From: Coriobacteriaceae bacterium
GTDB taxonomy: Bacteria; Actinomycetota; Coriobacteriia; Coriobacteriales; Atopobiaceae
Length of the DNA stretch: 64,000 nt
Assembly (NCBI GenBank): GCA_004557505.1
Contig: SFGZ01000002.1
Span: 62,001-126,000 of the forward strand
Direction: 5' to 3'
The translations under genes and the position numbers were made by a program. Positions 1-9,009 of this stretch are shown one piece after another. Under the pieces are notes generated by a model. That model saw only the letters and a program-made list of their open reading frames with translations, did not search any database and was not told the DNA's origin. Positions within the stretch are counted from its first letter, which is position 1. Each line of letters begins with the position of its first letter.

Positions 1-2412
1 GAGGGCGAGTTTCATGAGTTCTTTCGATGGTGGGCTCATGTCTTTGAAGCCTTGCCCGAAGGGCACGACGGTGAAGCCGAGTCTTTCAAGGTTTTGGCTC
101 ATTTGGACGGCGCCCCAACGGTCGTAGGCGATCTCGCGAATGTTGTATTTAAGGCCGAGTTGTTCGATTTCGTGTTCGATGTGGTCGTAATGCACGACGT
201 TCCCCTCAGTCGTTTCGAGGAAGCCTTGCCGGTGCCATAGGTCATAAGGGACGTGATCCCTTGCCACGCGCAGATCCAATGTGTCTTCAGGCAGCCAGAG
301 CTTGGGGAGTATCCAGTAGGGTTCGTCGGGTTCTTCGGGTGGGAATACGAGCACGAAGGCGGTGATGTCTGAGGTGCTTGAGAGGTCGAGCCCGCCGTAG
401 CACGGTCTGCCTTCCAGCCACTTTGGGTCGACGGGTGCGTTGTTGTGGTTCCACACGTTCATGGGCATCCAGCGTATTTCCTGCTTCACCCACTGGTTCA
501 GCCTGAGCTGGCGGAACGTGTTTTCTTCGGCAGGGTTTTGCTTCGCAGACTCACACGCGTCACGTACCTTGTCGAGGGTGACGGTGATGCCAAGGCTGGG
601 GTTGGCTTTACGCCACACGTTTTCGTCTGTCCAGTCTTCGTCCATGTCGGCCCCGTAGATGACGGGATAGAACCTGGGGTCGTGTTTCTTGCCGGCGATG
701 ATGTTGAGGGCTTTCTCATGCTGCTCAAAACAAATCGAGTGGGTGTCCGAGCCTGCCGTGGTGATGAGGAAATAGAGCGGCTGGGTACGTGCGTCACCAG
801 AGCCTTTCGTCATCACATCAAACAGCTTGCGGTTCGGTTGAGTGTGCAGCTCATCGAATACCACTCCGGAAATGTTGAACCCATGCTTCGAGTACGCCTC
901 CGCTGAGAGGACTTGGTAGAAAGAGTTCGTGGGCGTGTAAATAATCCTCTTTTGAGAGCGCAGGATTTTCACGCGTTTTGCTAATGGTGGGCACATGCGC
1001 ACCATGTCCGCTGCCACCTCGAACACAATCGAGGCTTGCTGCCGGTCGGCCGCGCACCCATACACCTCAGCGCGCTCTTCACCGTCAGCACACGTGAGCA
1101 GTAGTGCGACGGCGGCGGCGAGTTCACTGTTGTGAGTGGGCAGGAAGCTGCGCCCGATCAGGTAGAGGTGTGAAGGTGAGTCAACCTGAATACATTGCAT
1201 CCCTGGGTTTTTGATTGGTTCGATGGAGTCGATGTAACGGTAGTGAGAACGCGAACGGGGATTCCTTGTAATCGCGCGGGATTGTTTACGATCCAATCCA
1301 GCCACCTTGATGTCATCAAAAGCCGTGAACTTCACGTAATACAAAGTCTCGCCAGTTGCGACACGTCCACACTCGCTTGAGGACTTGCTCCAATCGGTGC
1401 GTTGCGTTGAAGCGGTGGTCGTGATCGCGTTCTTGATGCCCAAGCTCCACAGTAACTCGCTCACCGATTGGGCTAAAGCGGGTTCGGTGGAGCAGTAGAT
1501 TGCTTGACCTTTACGGCTGGAGATCGACCCATCTGAATCCATTAATCCCTGCAACAGTTCGAGACGCTGATTGTAGGAAGCTCGCAAATACTCGGTGGGG
1601 ATAACTTTGTCGTGGAACGAATCAACGAGCACGGACGTGAGTTCATCGACTCGGATCACTACCGAATCACCCACGTTGGGGTATTCCACACCCAGGTGGT
1701 TCCACGGCCAGACGCGCTCGAGTACGCCGAGCCGGTCACTGGTTTGGATCGTGATGTACGGCTTGTTCGCTGTGCCGTTACCGAGCCAGTAGCCCATCAC
1801 ATACGGATCAACAGGGAGTTCTGCTTCAGGAGTATCAATTGCTTCGGCAATAGGGATCCGGAAACGATACGAGGAGCCATCTTTAGGTAGGCGATACAGT
1901 TCACCGGTGGTCATCACCGCCACGCGGGGTTTGCCGTGCGTGTATTGGCCTGCCCACTGGTGACGCTCACCAGCCTCAACCACTTCACCGTCTTTAAACC
2001 GGATGCGATATGCCTGCTCGCTAAAGTCCACTGGGGATTTTGCGACCACGGTGCACGGCTTGCCGGTCTCGTCAAAGATCGTGTCACCCACCTGGATTGC
2101 GCCCATCGTCGTAAACCCAGCTGGGGTGGGAATCAAAGTGTCGAGGGCGACCTGCTTGCCTTGCTTCTTCGGTATTTCCACATACGCCTGCGTGAATTGC
2201 CGGTATCCGTCGGGTTTGAGGGTGCCGAACAGGTCGCGGATGATTTGTTCTTGCCAATCAATCAACTCGAAGGGCTTGCCAGCCCAGCGGCCTTTTGTGT
2301 GCGTGAGTGCCTGAATGAACGCCACCGCATAATCCGCTGCCTGCTTGTTGTAGTGGGAGGTGGGCGCAGCGAACTTGGTGGGCACGTATTTCTCGAGTTT
2401 GCGTATCGCCAT
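1..2412 (-). CDS. terL: phage terminase large subunit, interrupted by an intein (3' end outside window)
   Basis: This is the motor ATPase and nuclease that packages phage DNA into the prohead. The frame is open from an ATG at 2412 (preceded by GAGG) to the window edge, 804 codons, so the C-terminus is missing. Extein residues 1-86 end in EIPKKQGK and the sequence resumes at residue 429 with SELAAAVALL, which together make the Walker A motif. Walker B is at about 516-523 (GVVFDELH, D520-E521). An ITTAGS coupling motif follows, then a nuclease-like start YGGLDLSSTSDITA. The 342 residues between are an intein, listed separately. Packaging would require protein splicing because the inserted sequence splits the P-loop. 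The gene lies last in a minus-strand block with terS, metK and the methyltransferases. Confidence 0.93.
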   Translation of the reverse strand, partial: MAIRKLEKYVPTKFAAPTSHYNKQAADYAVAFIQALTHTKGRWAGKPFELIDWQEQIIRDLFGTLKPDGYRQFTQAYVEIPKKQGKQVALDTLIPTPAGFTTMGAIQVGDTIFDETGKPCTVVAKSPVDFSEQAYRIRFKDGEVVEAGERHQWAGQYTHGKPRVAVMTTGELYRLPKDGSSYRFRIPIAEAIDTPEAELPVDPYVMGYWLGNGTANKPYITIQTSDRLGVLERVWPWNHLGVEYPNVGDSVVIRVDELTSVLVDSFHDKVIPTEYLRASYNQRLELLQGLMDSDGSISSRKGQAIYCSTEPALAQSVSELLWSLGIKNAITTTASTQRTDWSKSSSECGRVATGETLYYVKFTAFDDIKVAGLDRKQSRAITRNPRSRSHYRYIDSIEPIKNPGMQCIQVDSPSHLYLIGRSFLPTHNSELAAAVALLLTCADGEERAEVYGCAADRQQASIVFEVAADMVRMCPPLAKRVKILRSQKRIIYTPTNSFYQVLSAEAYSKHGFNISGVVFDELHTQPNRKLFDVMTKGSGDARTQPLYFLITTAGSDTHSICFEQHEKALNIIAGKKHDPRFYPVIYGADMDEDWTDENVWRKANPSLGITVTLDKVRDACESAKQNPAEENTFRQLRLNQWVKQEIRWMPMNVWNHNNAPVDPKWLEGRPCYGGLDLSSTSDITAFVLVFPPEEPDEPYWILPKLWLPEDTLDLRVARDHVPYDLWHRQGFLETTEGNVVHYDHIEHEIEQLGLKYNIREIAYDRWGAVQMSQNLERLGFTVVPFGQGFKDMSPPSKELMKLAL
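1129..2154 (-). mobile_element. intein with LAGLIDADG homing endonuclease in terL Walker A motif, class 3 signature
   Basis: The element is codons 87-428 of the terL frame (342 aa). It begins with Gln87 (QVALDTLIPTPAGFT), not Cys or Ser, and ends THN followed by extein Ser429. The residues that define class 3 inteins are all present: Trp153 in block B (GERHQW), Cys407 in block F (MQCIQVD) and Thr426 directly before His427-Asn428. Known class 3 inteins use the block F Cys instead of residue 1 as first nucleophile, which fits the non-nucleophilic Gln. Two LAGLIDADG-like motifs sit at about 206-214 (MGYWLGNGT) and 287-295 (LQGLMDSDG), with acidic residue D294 in the second. In the first motif Asn replaces the usual acidic residue. 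Removing the intein restores a contiguous GKS P-loop. Confidence 0.9.
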
Positions 2413-2439
2413 CAGCGTGCCTCCTCGTGGCGTGAATAA

Positions 2440-2466
2440 AAGCCCAACCTGTATCGGGTTGGGCTT
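2440..2466 (-). terminator. intrinsic terminator after the small phage gene
   Basis: Ten-base arms AAGCCCAACC and GGTTGGGCTT flank a 7-base loop. On the minus strand the stem is followed by TTTATT. It lies just downstream of the 2487-2780 gene and just before the terL ribosome-binding site, so it may be partial. Confidence 0.6.
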
Positions 2467-2486
2467 CATACTGGATTGTTAGTTGT

Positions 2487-2780
2487 TTACTTGATTTGGT
2501 TCATCGCCCAAGCAATCGCGTGGCCGGCGTCTTGGAAGTATTCGTCTGCCTCGGCGACAAGGCCGAGGGCGCATTCAGTAAAGCCTTTGGAGTTTGGGCC
2601 GAACCCGAAGACGGGCTCTTCAAGAGCAACATACACTTTGGCGGTGTTTCCTTGTTTGTCTTTGCCTAGGTTGACCCAGTTGGTTGCGATCACATGAGTG
2701 CCGTATTGGATGAGCGCGCCGAAACTATCGGTTTGCATCTGTAGGTCGTTCATCGTCACCGTGGTCTCGTTGGTTTCCAT
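2487..2780 (-). CDS. small hypothetical phage protein
   Basis: The 97-residue protein starts METNETTVTMND and has no signal peptide, membrane segment or motif I recognise. It is acidic and looks like a compact globular protein (core LIQYGTHVIATNWVNLGKDKQG, then an Ala/Glu-rich helix near the C-terminus). It lies between the methyltransferase block and terL in the same direction and ends 20 bases before a clear hairpin terminator. Its position suggests a phage accessory function, but nothing in the sequence says which. Confidence 0.6.
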   Translation of the reverse strand: METNETTVTMNDLQMQTDSFGALIQYGTHVIATNWVNLGKDKQGNTAKVYVALEEPVFGFGPNSKGFTECALGLVAEADEYFQDAGHAIAWAMNQIK

Positions 2781-3090
2781 TTTCTGTGCCGCCTATCCCG
2801 TGTTTGGCTGGTGTGCTTTTGGTATGTACATAAACCCATACGTTCTAGGCGACATCCAGACATATCGTGTCTTAAAATCAAGGAAATATAGAGATCCATG
2901 TCTTTAGAGGTGGGAGTGTTTCCCACTCGTCCTCACTAGGGACGAGTCCCACGCTTGATCTGTCATCCCAGCGCACGTGCAGAGTGCCTAGAGAATCAAC
3001 ATGAACAACTTGTGCCTTGGCTTCCTAGCTCGAGACCGTAAGGGTCATTCATTGCGATGAGGCGTACCCGCCTACCTGTAAGATCGTCAC
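2781..3090. other. non-coding gap with overlapping inverted repeats
   Basis: No credible gene is seen. Positions 2910-2952 hold two overlapping dyads, GTGGGA/TCCCAC and ACTCGTCC/GGACGAGT, which could form alternative hairpins in a leftward transcript entering the 2487-2780 gene. Regulatory function is inference. Confidence 0.4.
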
Positions 3091-3519
3091 TCATTTCTTG
3101 GGGTTCTTCCATGCCGAGTTACCCGAGAGAGGCTTAAGCAGGATCTTGCGCACCTGGGCGTGTTCTCTGCCTTTGAGGCCGATGCGGTAGAGCAGGGAGC
3201 GTAGCTCATACTTTTCATTCACCACCTCGTCACTCGTGGCGCGGTGGGTGGTGCGCCCGATACGTTTCGCATACGCCACCAGCCTAGTGAGGAACTGAGC
3301 GTAGGCGGTGATGTGCTCACACTCGGGCAGGTGATCCCACCACGGAAAACTCAACCCCTCGCTACTGGTGGTGATGTCGAGTTGGTTTGCATTCAATGCT
3401 TTAGCTATCAGGGCTGCTTTGGCGGAAATCAGTTCTCGTATCCGTGCCAGCTCGTCTTTAGTGAGTGTCTTTGGCAACGTAATCACTAAACCATAGTTGT
3501 CAGCGTGTGTGATACTCAC
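3091..3519 (-). CDS. phage protein resembling the 'virulence-related protein' family of Gram-positive phages
   Basis: I chose the GTG at 3519 (142 aa) because AAGGGG lies about 7 bases upstream. An ATG at 3564 extends the frame but lacks a ribosome-binding site. The protein begins MSITHADNYGLVITLPKTL and ends with EKYELRSLLYRIGLKG, KILLKPLSGNSAW and lysines. That Leu-Ser-Gly-Asn-Ser ending resembles small phage proteins often labelled 'virulence protein' in Firmicutes and Actinobacteria prophages. That label has no established biochemistry. The gene is in line with the methyltransferase block. Family assignment is from memory of the C-terminal motif, so moderate. Confidence 0.55.
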   Translation of the reverse strand: MSITHADNYGLVITLPKTLTKDELARIRELISAKAALIAKALNANQLDITTSSEGLSFPWWDHLPECEHITAYAQFLTRLVAYAKRIGRTTHRATSDEVVNEKYELRSLLYRIGLKGREHAQVRKILLKPLSGNSAWKNPKK

Positions 3520-3610
3520 GGTTGCACCCCTTCTTTCATGGCTGGTTATCGGCTCACATGCCATATAGCCATAGCTATCTGTACTTATCCAGTCGTTTCC
3601 CGCGGTACTG

Positions 3611-5148
3611 TCAATGAGTATTAGACATCTCGGCCACTATCCGAGCGAGTATCATTTCAGCGCACGGCAACGCGATCCCGTTTCCCCACAGCTTGTAGAG
3701 CGCACGGTCAGTGACGGGATTGGTGAGCCATTTCTTCACCTGCGTTCTCGTCTTGGTCTTCTTCAAACCCACCGCTACTGCCCACCTGGCCCAGACCTGC
3801 CACCAGTAATCCACCTGCGCTTGTGTTGGTTCAGTGATTGCGAGGTTATCTGTCCAATCGTCAGGGAATCCTTGCAGCGAGCGCACTCGGTTGGGGTTAA
3901 GCGCCTCACGCGGTATTCGGGCACGCAAGGATCGGTGACCAGGGGTGGCTCAGTTGAGTCCGAAGCCAACAGAGCGCCAGCAATATTGACGTTGCCTCTA
4001 CAGAAGAAGTCTGCCTTCGAGGCGCTCACAATGTCGGGTTCGACGATGGCGATACCGCCTTGGTTACAGGTCGGAGCTATCCCTGACGTATCGAGGGTCT
4101 TGGATACCTCGGTTGAATAACCGTACCTGCCCACTGCCGCTCCGCGTCCCTCATGTAACGCATTGAAACCGTAGGCGGTAGTGATGATGGGAGTATTGCC
4201 TACGCCAGTTCCGTAACGAGCGGTCACAGTTGAGGCGACATCACGCGGTCCAGTAACTCTCGCGTCTTGGGGGTGATGGTCAAACAGTAGCGGCTCAATA
4301 ATACTCTGATCGTTACTGCATCCGAGCGTGCCAGACAGATTTGTTTGCACGAGCGGGTCTTTACCGCCACCCGGTTTACCAGCCCGCATCCGCAAGGCGA
4401 ACACATCTAGAGACGTGCTTGCCTCGTGAGTGCTTGTTCCAGGATTGGTGGGAGGGTCTTGCCGCGTTTGGCTGCCCGTCTGAGGATTCCTTGGCAGGCA
4501 CGTGGGCTCAAAGAGTATGTGGCCGGCACGCCCGCTTGCAAAATCTGCGATAAGGAAGATTCTTTTGCGTCGTTGGGGCACTCCGAAAAATTGCGCGTCC
4601 AATACTCGCCACGCAATCGACCATCCATCACCCATGACCACTCCGGCTCGTTCCCATTTCGGTATTCGAGGTAAGTCAGTTGCTGCTTGCTCATCAACAA
4701 CTGAGATGAGCGCTTGCAAGACGGAATGGAAGTCTGCGCCTTTGTTAGATGAGAATGCTCCGTGGACGTTCTCCCACACAGCGAATCTTGGATAGCTCCC
4801 ATTGGTTGCCTCCCTCATTTCTCGAATGATCCGTACTGCATGGAAGAACAAGCCAGAACGCTCACCGTCTAAACCGCCACGTCGTCCAGCAATCGATAAG
4901 TCCTGGCACGGGGAGCCGAACGTGACAATATTGACTGGCTCGATGTTTGCTCCATGGATTTGGGTGACATCACCCAGATGCTTCATATCAGGGAATCGGG
5001 TTCTGGTGACGAGTATCGGGAAGGGTTCGATTTCCGAACAACTTACTGGGGTGATGCCAACTTGACTTGCAGCTAACGGGAATCCGCCCGAGCCGTCGAA
5101 TAGCGAACAAAGAGTTAATGGTTTATGCGTATGCCCAACGGAATCCAC
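3611..5148 (-). pseudogene. C5-cytosine DNA methyltransferase, frameshifted near the C-terminus
   Basis: The gene starts at a GTG (5148) behind GGAGAAG and encodes the conserved motifs in order: motif I LCSLFDGSGGFPLA, motif IV GSPCQDLSIAG with the catalytic Cys, motif VI ENVHG and motif VIII QRRKRIFLIADF. The first frame then reads VRRLTPTECAR and goes out of phase. The expected continuation QGFPDDWTDNLAITEP, with motif X LYKLWGNGIALPCAE, is in another frame ending at 3611. The shift is near 3875, where CGC-TGCAAGG appears to lack one base of an expected CGC-CTG-CAA-GGA. The C-terminal part closes the cofactor site, so activity is doubtful unless the shift is a sequencing error. Between motifs VIII and IX lies a long variable region. 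Confidence 0.85.
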
Positions 5149-5740
5149 CAGCGCTTCTCCTTTGCTTTTTCAAACAGCTGCAAATACCGCCAGTGCTTAC
5201 ACCTACTGCACGTGCAGCTGCTGCGAGACTGGGAAATTGGGCAATAAAAGACCCGTGCATATCAAGTTGATGTACGGGCTTCATTTGTTTCTTTTGCATG
5301 GTGGCATAGTCATGCTTACTGGCTATAGCGTGATAGTCCATTTTCCGACTTCGCTTTTGCCAGTCCGTATTAGCAACGGCTCTTTGTATTCGTGTTCCAT
5401 AAACATTTTGTTCACGTATTGTCGCCCATTCCAGATTTTTAGCACGGTTATCTGTTTTGACTTCATTAAGATGGTTGACTGTCGGCTTTCCATCTGGATT
5501 TGGCACAAAAGCATGAGCTACTAGCCGATGAACAGAAAAAGTTCTTACAATCCCATTAACGGCAAGATGTACCCTCAAATATCCTGCTCTTGACAGTATT
5601 GGTTTTAGACAACGGCAACTGCGAGTGCTGTACACGCGACTTTCACTACTGATCGCATACACGTTCTTGTAGCCAGGAATCCATCTCCACATTTCTTGCT
5701 GAGCGTCCAAACTATTGTGAAGGCATTGTGAGTTAGCCAC
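5123..5740 (-). CDS. HNH homing endonuclease with NUMOD4-type N-terminus
   Basis: The 205-residue protein starts at a GTG (GAGGTGGAGC upstream). It has an N-terminal NUMOD4-like segment (EMWRWIPGYKNVYAISSESR), a DNA-contacting stretch ending in the HNH core (VHRLVAHAFVPNPDGKPTVNHLNEVKTDN, with NLEW following), and a C-terminal helix-turn-helix of the intron-endonuclease repeat type (AAARAVGVSTGGICSCLKK). Such free-standing enzymes spread themselves between phages by cutting intein- or gene-free alleles. Its end overlaps the start of the C5 methyltransferase by 26 bases and its start overlaps the upstream methyltransferase by 8. It is therefore wedged between two methyltransferase genes. Confidence 0.82.
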   Translation of the reverse strand: MANSQCLHNSLDAQQEMWRWIPGYKNVYAISSESRVYSTRSCRCLKPILSRAGYLRVHLAVNGIVRTFSVHRLVAHAFVPNPDGKPTVNHLNEVKTDNRAKNLEWATIREQNVYGTRIQRAVANTDWQKRSRKMDYHAIASKHDYATMQKKQMKPVHQLDMHGSFIAQFPSLAAAARAVGVSTGGICSCLKKQRRSAGGFRWAYA

Positions 5741-6974
5741 GCTCCACCTCTTTCACCACGTCCACGTATTTGATGGTTTTCTTGCCCCGCTTGCAGGTGA
5801 TGTTTTCTCCGCCGTAGGTCTCGGCGTAGCGACGCAAGATGACACTGGCGTATTTCGGGTCAAGCTCCATGCAATAGCAGATCCGGTTCAACTGCGCTGA
5901 TGCCATCAACGTGGAGCCAGAGCCGCCAAAGCAGTCGAGCACAATCGCGTTGACTGGAGTGGAATTCGTGATCGGGTAGCCCATTAAATCCAGTGGTTTG
6001 GATGTGGGATGCTCGCTATTCTTCGAAGGCTTATCAAAACGCCACACCGTGGTTTGTTTCCGGTCAGCGAACCAGCGGTGCTTACCGCCGGTTTTCCAGC
6101 CGAACAGGATCGGCTCATGCTGCCACTGATACGGCGAGCGACCCAGCACCAGCGAATTCTTCACCCAGATACACGTGCCAGACAGATAAAAACCTGCTTC
6201 TTTGAATGCCTTACGGAAGTTCAAGCCTTCAGTGTCGGCGTGGAATATGTAGGCGGACGCGCCTGGCTCGCTCACGGCCGCCATATTCGTGAATGAATTA
6301 AGCAGAAACTGGTAGAACGCACTGTCTTCCATCGTGTCGTTCTTGATTGACAGACCAGAAGCCGACTTGTAGGAGGCGTTGTAAGGCGGGTCAGTCAAGA
6401 TCAGGTTGGCCTGTTTCCCGTCCATCAGCCGCTCCACATCCACGGCCTTGGTAGCGTCCCCGCACAGCAGTCGATGCTCACCGAGGCTCCACAGGTCACC
6501 TTCTTCTACGAACCTGGCCTGCTCGAGGGCAGTATCTAGGTCGAAGCCGTCATCGGTGACTTCACGCTCGGCTCCGAGGGATAGCAGTGCTTCGATTTCG
6601 TCGGTGTCAAAGCCCGTGAGGTTGACGTCAAAGTCAGCGGCTTGCAGGTCAGCAATCAACAAGGACAGCTTGGGTTCGTCCCACTCACCGCTGATCTTGT
6701 TGAGCGCAATGTTGAGGGCTTTTTCTTTGGTTTCGTCCAAATCCACGATGACGACATCAGCAGTATCAATGCCGAGGTCAGCCATCACCTTTAAGCGCTG
6801 ATGGCCGCCCACGATCCGGCCGGTACGCTCGTTAAAGATAGCGGGTTCAACATAGCCGAACTGCTCGATGCTCGCTTTGAGTTTCTCGTACTCAGCGTCA
6901 CCTGGTTTGAGGTCTTTGCGTGGGTTGTAGTCTGCCGGGGCCAGCTCGGCAATAGAGCGTTGTTCGATTCGCAT
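5733..6974 (-). CDS. ParB-like domain plus site-specific DNA (adenine-N6 or cytosine-N4) methyltransferase
   Basis: The 413-residue protein joins two modules. Residues 1-120 are a ParB/Srx-like domain (RSIAELAPADYNPRKDL, then IVGGHQRLKVMADLG). Residues about 160-400 are a beta-class methyltransferase with motif IV TDPPYNASYKS and the later SAM-binding motif LDCFGGSGSTLMA. The order DPPY before FxGxG defines the beta class, which methylates exocyclic amino groups. This fusion is common in phages next to terminases and protects or marks the genome. It starts directly where metK ends (shared base at 6974), which implies translational coupling with the gene that supplies its cofactor. Confidence 0.9.
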   Translation of the reverse strand: MRIEQRSIAELAPADYNPRKDLKPGDAEYEKLKASIEQFGYVEPAIFNERTGRIVGGHQRLKVMADLGIDTADVVIVDLDETKEKALNIALNKISGEWDEPKLSLLIADLQAADFDVNLTGFDTDEIEALLSLGAEREVTDDGFDLDTALEQARFVEEGDLWSLGEHRLLCGDATKAVDVERLMDGKQANLILTDPPYNASYKSASGLSIKNDTMEDSAFYQFLLNSFTNMAAVSEPGASAYIFHADTEGLNFRKAFKEAGFYLSGTCIWVKNSLVLGRSPYQWQHEPILFGWKTGGKHRWFADRKQTTVWRFDKPSKNSEHPTSKPLDLMGYPITNSTPVNAIVLDCFGGSGSTLMASAQLNRICYCMELDPKYASVILRRYAETYGGENITCKRGKKTIKYVDVVKEVERG

Positions 6975-8134
6975 CAGTATTGCACCCCCAAAGCCTCGCG
7001 GAGTTTATCCACCCACGCCCAGGCACGCTCCCAGGTCGGATAGCCGTGGCCGAAATGCCCATACGCGGCGTAGGCGCGAAAGTTCGTGTGCTTGCCTAAA
7101 TCGAGGGCTTCAATCATTCCTGCCGGGCGCAAAGGAAACACCTCAACGCACGCAGCCGCAAGCTGCAAGTCATCAAAACGCCCGGTGCCCAAAGTATCGA
7201 CGGTGAAAGCGACCGGGTCGGCTTTACCAATCGCATACGAGATGCTCACCTGGGCTTCTTCAGCGAGCTTCGCATCCACAAGCGTGCGAGCAATCAGGCG
7301 TGCCATATAAGCACCCGTGCGATCCACCTTGCTAGCGTCCTTACCGGAGAAGGCTCCGCCGCCATGAGGCGCGAGCCCACCATAGGTATCCACCATCAGC
7401 TTGCGGCCAGTCAGGCCAGTGTCAGCATCAGGGCCACCGGTGATGAACCGGCCGGAAGGGTTAATCAGAATCTCCGTGCTCTCATCGATGGGGAGTTCTT
7501 GACAGGCTGGCGCGATAATCAGCGAGACAATCTTGGAGTGCAGCTCGTCGTTATTACAGCCGGGCTTGTGCTGCACCGACACCACCACGCTAGCCACCCG
7601 CTTCGCCACACCGTCCTCATATTCGATGCTGACCTGAGCTTTCCCGTCAATGCCGAGACCGGGCAGCTTGTTATCATCAAAGGCTTCATCGAGACGCTGG
7701 CAAATCCGCTGCGCGTAGACGAGTGGGAGCGGCAGGCGTTCTTCGGTCTCGTTGGTGGCATACCCGTAAACCGTGCCCTGATCGCCTGCACCAATTGCCG
7801 CATACGCATCCTGCTGCCCGCGGCGCGCTTCCAACGACTGGTCAACGCTACCAGCAATATCCAGGCTTTGGCGGTGTACACGCACGCGAATACGGAAAGC
7901 CCTCGGGTCATAGCCACGCTGGGTCAACGCCCGTCGTGCCACGGCAGGGATCTCAACCTTGACTTTCGAGGTTATCTCGCCAGCCACATAAATCCTGGCT
8001 TTCGTCGCCAGTACTTCCACGGCGACTCGAGCGGCAGGATCCTCACACAAGGCACGATCCAAAATACAGTCAGCGATATAGTCACACAGCTTGTCCGGGT
8101 GACCGGCACGAACTGATTCAGCGGTCTTCAACAT
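6974..8134 (-). CDS. metK: phage-encoded S-adenosylmethionine synthetase
   Basis: The enzyme makes S-adenosylmethionine from methionine and ATP. I chose the ATG at 8134 (386 aa) because the N-terminus MLKTAESVRAGHPDKLCD then aligns with the family start (TSESVSEGHPDK). An upstream frame to 8191 adds an unrelated stretch. Family motifs are present: GHPDK, the central GAGDQG (signature GAGDQGxxxGYATxET), and the P-loop-like GGGAFSGKDASKVDRTGAYMAR. Length equals that of bacterial MetK. It lies between the small terminase and two DNA methyltransferases in one operon, so it probably feeds DNA methylation during phage growth. Bacteria normally have one chromosomal metK, so a phage copy is an auxiliary metabolic gene. 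Confidence 0.95.
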   Translation of the reverse strand: MLKTAESVRAGHPDKLCDYIADCILDRALCEDPAARVAVEVLATKARIYVAGEITSKVKVEIPAVARRALTQRGYDPRAFRIRVRVHRQSLDIAGSVDQSLEARRGQQDAYAAIGAGDQGTVYGYATNETEERLPLPLVYAQRICQRLDEAFDDNKLPGLGIDGKAQVSIEYEDGVAKRVASVVVSVQHKPGCNNDELHSKIVSLIIAPACQELPIDESTEILINPSGRFITGGPDADTGLTGRKLMVDTYGGLAPHGGGAFSGKDASKVDRTGAYMARLIARTLVDAKLAEEAQVSISYAIGKADPVAFTVDTLGTGRFDDLQLAAACVEVFPLRPAGMIEALDLGKHTNFRAYAAYGHFGHGYPTWERAWAWVDKLREALGVQY

Positions 8135-8224
8135 GAGCAGATAATCCTTTCCTGCCCATGAGCGGGCATAAGAAAACCCACCACGGATCATCCGGGCGGG
8201 AGAATGTATATACAGAATCGAAAG

Positions 8225-8782
8225 CTAAGAGCGTGATTGAAGCAGGCGTTCCATCACGTTATCCGCAGGGGTCGGCCCGCTATAGTCCACGAGCGAGTTT
8301 TGCTTCACGACATCGAAAATCTCATACCACAACGTATTCGCCTGCTTAGAAAAGGACTGGCTCATAGCCACGAATGGGCTAGCTATTGCCGCGCCAGTGG
8401 TCGGATGCTTACCGAGCAGACCGAAATTAGAAATCGCTTCCTCGCATTGAATAAACCTGGCGAAGTTTTGGGCGTACGCCTCAATCAGGCGCGGTGCCAC
8501 AAGCTTCTCACAGCCACGCTCTTTCAGCCACCACCACGTCTCCCGATAAATCTGGTCAGCACCGAGCGGGTTCCCGTCGCGCTGCACAGCCGCAAGATAA
8601 GAACTCGGCTCCGGCATCTCCGAGCCCTCCAAATCAGCGTCGGGTTCAAGGTCGACTGGGTGGAGTGGGGTCACGTTCAGGATGCGTGCATCCTTACCCT
8701 CAGTGATCTTCTCAAACGTCGGGATCGGCTTAGCACCAGCCCCGGCACGCCGCCCACCGCGATTGGTTCCGTCTTTCGCCAA
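8225..8782 (-). CDS. terS: phage terminase small subunit (P27 type)
   Basis: The small terminase binds the packaging site and loads the large subunit. The 185-residue protein starts at a TTG preceded by a strong GGAGGTGAGG. It begins with the basic tail AKDGTNRGGRRAGAGAKP typical of P27-family small terminases. The helical core has WWWLKERGCEKLVAPRLIEAYAQNFARFIQCEEAI and ends near LVDYSGPTPADNVMERLL. In related phages an HNH gene stands directly upstream. Here that HNH gene (13,964) is separated from terS by the 5-kb plus-strand epipeptide cargo and an IS element. Confidence 0.88.
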   Translation of the reverse strand: MAKDGTNRGGRRAGAGAKPIPTFEKITEGKDARILNVTPLHPVDLEPDADLEGSEMPEPSSYLAAVQRDGNPLGADQIYRETWWWLKERGCEKLVAPRLIEAYAQNFARFIQCEEAISNFGLLGKHPTTGAAIASPFVAMSQSFSKQANTLWYEIFDVVKQNSLVDYSGPTPADNVMERLLQSRS

Positions 8783-8959
8783 CGTATCCTCACCTCCTAG
8801 CCGGTATTTGTGACTTGACTATGTGTCGAAAGCGCATACAACTCTTGCAATGACCGATGGCTGGGAATGATTGCAAACCGCATGATAAACTCCCATTGTG
8901 GCGAGTGTTATATATTTTTTCTAGGTTTTGTTGCTTTCAGGCTTCATCTTGGAGAGGTA

Positions 8960-8988
8960 TTGACAGCGTCACGGAAGTATTGCTTATT
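8960..8988 (+). promoter_or_regulatory. promoter of the epipeptide operon
   Basis: A -35 box TTGACA (8960-8965) and a -10 box CTTATT (8983-8988) are separated by 17 bases and lie 22 bases upstream of the precursor gene. Further upstream TTGCAAT and ATTGCAA (about 8845 and 8870) form a spaced dyad that could be an operator. Prediction from consensus only. Confidence 0.6.
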
Positions 8989-9009
8989 CAAGAATTAAGG
9001 GGGTGCGCA

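Noticed and set aside
7364..8116. Plus-strand frame of 250 codons opposite metK
   Set aside because: It is the antisense reading of an intact metK with all family motifs, and has no start signal or recognisable domain.
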